Source of the DNA: Granulicella mallensis MP5ACTX8
GTDB taxonomy: Bacteria > Acidobacteriota > Terriglobia > Terriglobales > Acidobacteriaceae
Length of the DNA stretch: 64,000 nt
Reading direction: 5' to 3'
NCBI RefSeq assembly: GCF_000178955.2
Contig: NC_016631.1
Span: 5,580,001-5,644,000 of the forward strand
Shown: positions 60,966 to 64,000 of the stretch, piece after piece
Numbering within the stretch: position 1 is the stretch's first letter
How the letters are laid out: each line of letters opens with the position of its first letter
The notes under the pieces: model-generated
Databases searched by the model: none
Told to the model about the DNA's origin: nothing
What the model saw: only the letters and a program-made list of their open reading frames with translations
Program-made: the position numbers and the translations under genes

Positions 60966-61538
60966 CTATTGATGGGGTACAGGCGGTATCGGCGGAATGG
61001 GTGGAACCGGGACGCCGCTCATGCCGCCGCCCATCTTGACGAGGTCGCCCATCGACATGTGTCCGCTCAGGTGGATGAAGGTCAACTCCTTCGCCTCGGC
61101 GGTCATAATGACCATCTCGTTGGACTCGCCGTGCTCTCCGGCCCGCGAACAGATGTCCGTCGAGCCATCCTTGTCGCGTGTATGGATAAAACAGTTCCAA
61201 CTGCCGTCGGTCAGCTTCTTGCGGAAGACATCGATGTCTTCCATGCGATACATTCCGGGTTTGTCATAGGTGTACGAGTGGATCACGATGTAGTCCATCC
61301 TGCTCGCCATCCCTCCCCCGCCCTTGGGGACCATCCCGAGCATGCTCTTATCCATGTTCACTTCGGTTACGTCTTTCGCACCCTGCGCGAACTTCTCCGT
61401 GCCGGCGAACAGGTCGTCCTTTACCTGCGGCGCCTCGGCTCCGCTCGAAGAAACCCGTATCGTCACTTGTGCCCGCATTGGCAGTACCGCAAGCATCGCG
61501 GCCGCCAGCGTCAGATTCAAACCCAGTCTCTTTGTCAT
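60966..61538 (-). CDS. Exported protein of unknown function (190 aa)
   Basis: The ATG at 61538 follows GAGGG by 8 bases and gives a signal peptide MTKRLGLNLTLAAAMLAVLP (cleaved after MRAQ). The mature part has a VTIRVSSSGAEAP start, an aromatic/Met-rich core (MASRMDYIVIHSYTYDKPGM, then YRMEDIDVFRKK) and a Pro-rich tail. A single Cys pair (CFIH, CSRA) could form a disulfide. I do not recognise the family. It is the third gene after the ECF sigma and membrane protein, 22 bases downstream, and could be a target or regulator of that system. Confidence 0.65.
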   Translation of the reverse strand: MTKRLGLNLTLAAAMLAVLPMRAQVTIRVSSSGAEAPQVKDDLFAGTEKFAQGAKDVTEVNMDKSMLGMVPKGGGGMASRMDYIVIHSYTYDKPGMYRMEDIDVFRKKLTDGSWNCFIHTRDKDGSTDICSRAGEHGESNEMVIMTAEAKELTFIHLSGHMSMGDLVKMGGGMSGVPVPPIPPIPPVPHQ

Positions 61539-61560
61539 CGTTCTATCCCTCACGCCTCTC

Positions 61561-61905
61561 TCAGTCGCCTAACTTGAACCCTGCGCGTTCCAGGTGCGCG
61601 CGCGTCTGGCCGAGAGCGCGATCGGTGACGCGCATCGCCGTGTCAAACTGCTGTTGCGCCATCTCCGCCTTCTCCTGCTGCTGCCTGACGTGAATCCGTT
61701 CCGCGGCAAAGCATCCCAGCACCAGGGCCGCGGCCACCGCACCGCCTGCCCAGGCGTGCGGCCTGGCCAGCCAGACGGGCATCGTCAGCACCCTGGCACG
61801 CACCGGCGTCTGCTTCGCGGCAAGATCCAGCACGCGGAGCGCAAACCCCTCCGGGGCGTCGACCCTTTGCAACTCGCGCGTTAATAGCTCTTCAAACTCG
61901 TCCAT
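61561..61905 (-). CDS. Small single-pass membrane protein, possible anti-sigma factor
   Basis: The 114-residue protein begins MDEFEELLTRELQRVDAPEG, a helical cytosolic segment, then one membrane helix near 50-68 (WAGGAVAAALVLGCFAAERI) and a periplasmic coiled-coil-like HVRQQQEKAEMAQQQFDTAM. The order sigma-then-membrane protein fits anti-sigma factors, but no zinc-binding HxxxCxxC is present. The ATG at 61905 has GGAG about 8 bases upstream and starts 31 bases after the sigma stop; another ATG at 61956 lies inside the sigma gene. Confidence 0.6.
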   Translation of the reverse strand: MDEFEELLTRELQRVDAPEGFALRVLDLAAKQTPVRARVLTMPVWLARPHAWAGGAVAAALVLGCFAAERIHVRQQQEKAEMAQQQFDTAMRVTDRALGQTRAHLERAGFKLGD

Positions 61906-61936
61906 CTTCCCTACTCCGAGCTCGTTCTTTTTTTCT

Positions 61937-62461
61937 TCAGGCCTGTCCACGAACATATCCCTTCATTGTCACTGCTGCCTTGACGCGCAGCAGTTGCAGT
62001 CCACGCTGCAGATGACTCTTTACCGTCGCTACCGGCTGGCCCAGCAGCTTTGCAATCTCATCCGGCAACATCTCTTCCTGGTACCGCAACACCACAGCCA
62101 CACGCATCGACTCTGGCAGGGCCCGCAGCAGCTCTTCCAGCCGCGCTTCGATGCCGGCATCCAGCCGTGTGTTCTCATTCTCCACGTGCTGGTCTTCCAT
62201 CCACTCTTCCGCGGCAGCTTCGGGCTGGCGCGACTTCCTCCGCAGAGCGTCGGTGGCGCGATGCACGGTGACCCGTCGCAGCCAGAAGCGCACATGGTCC
62301 GCGCTCGTCAGCCGCTCGGAGCCGCGATAGAGCTCTAGAAAGACGTCCTGGGCGACCTCCTCGGCCGCTCCGTACTCCCCGGTGACGCGCAGGGCGATAG
62401 AAAACACCATCTTCTGATGGGTCTCGACCAGTGTCCGAAACTGGGTTGCTTCCATGCTCAT
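61937..62461 (-). CDS. ECF sigma factor
   Basis: The 174-residue sigma-70-like protein has region 2 (MVFSIALRVTGEYGAAEEVAQ, then DVFLELYRG and HVRFWLRRVTVHRATDALRR) and region 4 (LPESMRVAVVLRYQEEMLPD, EIAKLLGQPVATVKSHLQRG). These direct a special promoter set, often for envelope stress. The start is ATG 62461 (MSMEATQF) or ATG 62455; longer frames upstream lack support. It is first in a unit with the small membrane protein and an exported protein. No promoter consensus could be confirmed by eye. Confidence 0.92.
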   Translation of the reverse strand: MSMEATQFRTLVETHQKMVFSIALRVTGEYGAAEEVAQDVFLELYRGSERLTSADHVRFWLRRVTVHRATDALRRKSRQPEAAAEEWMEDQHVENENTRLDAGIEARLEELLRALPESMRVAVVLRYQEEMLPDEIAKLLGQPVATVKSHLQRGLQLLRVKAAVTMKGYVRGQA

Positions 62462-62731
62462 CCGCGCGCTTGCTTCCGTATCACTTTGCCTGCTTACTTC
62501 TCTATACGCAAAAAGAAGGCCGCCGGAATGCAAAATCTTTGCGGTGGGGAAAGATTTTTGGGAACCCCAGCTAAATGAGCAACTTATGGAGAACGGATGA
62601 ATAGCTTATGGAGGGTGTCTCATTAAGGGCACGGCTTCATACACGCTTTACGACAAAACACGCACGGACAATATCTGCGCCATGATCATGCGCGCCTGAC
62701 AAGCGCTCCCTTGGACCATTTACCGCCGGTT
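62462..62731. other. Promoter region of ECF sigma operon
   Basis: The gap upstream of the sigma gene contains GATTTTT- and TTTGCGGTGGGG-type tracts but no confident -35/-10. No small gene or repeat was found. Confidence 0.35.
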
Positions 62732-63565
62732 TCAGCGCAGCAGCAGGGCCGCTGCCTGTGGAACCGTAATGTTCTGGTCCAGAACCTGGAAGTCGCGCCG
62801 CCGGAGATCGAGGTTGTAATCGATCGTCTTGAAGAGCGCCGCCTTCCCGTGGACCTCCGTAGCGACATGCAGCGTGTGCCAGCGCCCATCGACGATCTGG
62901 CGGTCGCTGACGAAGGTCGTTCCGGTATGCACGTTCGCCAGCAGGCCGAAGCCGATACCGACGTCCTGGATCAGGTGAAACTCAAGGTGAATTAGCCGCA
63001 GGTCACGGGCGTCGATGGCGATTCGGCCAGCCATGCCATGCAGAATCCGCTCCTCGATGCCGCTGGGCGAGTACTGCATGTTCGGGTGGAAGTCCATGTA
63101 CCAGACGCCCTGTTGCAGGCGAACGTTGTCGAACGTATAGTCGCGGGGCAGGACGTCGAGCATCTCGCGCGCACGCTTCTCTTCGTTGCGGGTGTTCTGC
63201 TCGTGGTGGATGAACTCTTCGGGATGCTCCTGGATGCGAGTCAGACGTGCGCGCTCCCGCTGGACTCGATCCGCGGAGAGGGGCTTGCCGTCCTCGGCGA
63301 GCAGAAGACGAACACGGCCGGCGTAGGTCTCCACGACACGCTCCGTCCACAGATGCCCGCCGGTACGGTCCGAATTCTCGTTGGAGACGTACTCGTAGCG
63401 CGCATGATCGTTCGAGGCTTCGCGCTCGTTGGCGATCATCGTCTTCACGAGCTGCAACGGCGTCTGAGGACCCGAGGTCTGCGCGGTGAGTGCGCCTCCA
63501 GACCCCACACCCAGCAGGGTAGCTGCCATCGTCGCCATGCCCAACATACGCCGAGCAGTCATCAT
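62732..63565 (-). CDS. Exported protein of unknown function (277 aa)
   Basis: The ATG at 63565 (MMTARRMLGMATMAATLLGV) starts a signal peptide cleaved near ALTAQ. The mature protein has a charged N-terminal helix (TPLQLVKTMIANEREASNDH), a YEYVSNENSDRTGG turn, a long region RVVETYAGRVRLLLAED and a C-terminal beta part (LRLIHLEFHLIQDVGIGFGL, GRWHTLHVATEVHGKAALFK). That pattern resembles LolA/outer-membrane lipoprotein-sorting-type folds, and a LolA-like carrier or sensor is a guess only. It lies 270 bases upstream of the ECF sigma gene on the same strand. Confidence 0.65.
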   Translation of the reverse strand: MMTARRMLGMATMAATLLGVGSGGALTAQTSGPQTPLQLVKTMIANEREASNDHARYEYVSNENSDRTGGHLWTERVVETYAGRVRLLLAEDGKPLSADRVQRERARLTRIQEHPEEFIHHEQNTRNEEKRAREMLDVLPRDYTFDNVRLQQGVWYMDFHPNMQYSPSGIEERILHGMAGRIAIDARDLRLIHLEFHLIQDVGIGFGLLANVHTGTTFVSDRQIVDGRWHTLHVATEVHGKAALFKTIDYNLDLRRRDFQVLDQNITVPQAAALLLR

Positions 63566-63704
63566 TGACCGCAGTGTAGCGCTCTGCGCCTGCGCAGGAT
63601 GTTTCAATTGTGTAAGAAGATTGTCAGTAGTAGAGAAATGCAGTTTTTCTTGTTGGAATCTTGCTGTGAGATAGAGATACCCCAGATGTTCCTGTTCATC
63701 CCCT

Positions 63705-63950
63705 CCACAAAATCGTCATCCTGAGCGCAGCAACTCGCGCACTTTGCGAGTTGCTGCGCTCAGGACCGAAGGACCCCGAGGGGTTGACCTCGCCTATGCT
63801 GTCGGAAACTTTCCACCTCAAGAGTCCAGGCTCGAGCTCTTGAGGTGGAGAAGGTGCGAAGTGCATGGGTAAGATAGCAAGCCTCGGGGTCCTTCGACTT
63901 CGCGTCCCAAAAAACTGGGACGCTTCGCTCAGGATGACGCCTCTGTGGGG
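63705..63950. repeat. Family B inverted repeat, copy without internal gene
   Basis: Left arm 63705-63780 (AAATCGTCATCCTGAGCGCA, then CTCGCGCACTTTGCGAG, AAGGACCCCGAG) and right arm 63882-63950 (CCTCGGGGTCCTTCGACTT, TTCGCTCAGGATGACG) face each other over about 100 bases. A central hairpin CCACCTCAAGAG...CTCTTGAGGTGG fills the middle. No frame of significance lies between the arms, unlike 52650-53299. Confidence 0.9.
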
Positions 63951-64000
63951 AAATAAAAACGCTGCTATCTCGATTGCGGCTAGAACTTATAGATCACATC

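Overview
The window looks like chromosomal DNA of a free-living, Gram-negative, moderately GC-rich bacterium. The best fit is an Acidobacteriota member of the Terriglobia/Acidobacteriaceae type. That placement is an inference from gene style: a tricorn-like S41 protease, a TonB/ExbB/ExbD/ExbD cluster, an NHL-repeat lipoprotein, many DUF-type secreted proteins and abundant long palindromic intergenic repeats. No rRNA, tRNA, prophage, transposase or CRISPR array was recognised. Coding density is high, genes lie on both strands, and most multigene units are short operons.

Layout. 1-4.2 kb: folD-coaE, two small proteins of unknown role, and the DUF177-rpmF-plsX cluster. 4.2-9 kb: a DtxR/MntR-type regulator with a palindromic site upstream, an exported DUF885 protein, a lipoprotein and a zinc-ribbon membrane protein. 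9-15 kb: pyrR and an MFS exporter, an orphan HigA-like antitoxin, an orphan ExbD, a TPR lipoprotein, an SDR oxidoreductase and a response-regulator receiver fused to a histone-H1-like tail. 15.2-19 kb: ackA-xfp, a phosphoketolase/acetate kinase module. 19.3-25.8 kb: a copper/silver efflux operon (Cys/Met-rich exported protein, then CusC-, CusB- and CusA-like proteins). 26-36.5 kb: tricorn-like protease, an exported esterase, infC with an apparent AUC start codon, an unrecognised 446-residue protein, an Old Yellow Enzyme, an M50 membrane protease and a Gly/Tyr-rich exported protein. 36.8-39.5 kb: purM and hemL, divergent. 39.8-46 kb: tonB-exbB-exbD-exbD and yajC-secD-secF, all on the minus strand. 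46-51.4 kb: NHL lipoprotein and a DHA2-type exporter divergent from its probable TetR repressor. 51.4-56.3 kb: aldo-keto reductase, a GIY-YIG nuclease bracketed by long inverted repeats, a MATE exporter, a DUF2007-like protein and a DoxX protein. 56.4-59.1 kb: azoreductase divergent from a TetR regulator across a two-palindrome operator, a membrane protein, and a FitAB (VapBC) toxin-antitoxin pair. 59.4-64 kb: tgt, an ECF sigma/membrane protein/exported protein operon, another exported protein, and a second copy of the repeat that brackets the GIY-YIG gene.

The most notable structure outside genes is a set of at least four families of inverted-repeat elements placed between genes. One family is outlined by purine-rich AAAGC/AAAGGC tracts. 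Another appears once with a GIY-YIG endonuclease gene between its arms and once without any gene between them, so a nuclease-linked mobile repeat is worth testing. Coordinates, repeat pairings and start-codon choices were read by eye; no database or alignment search was run.
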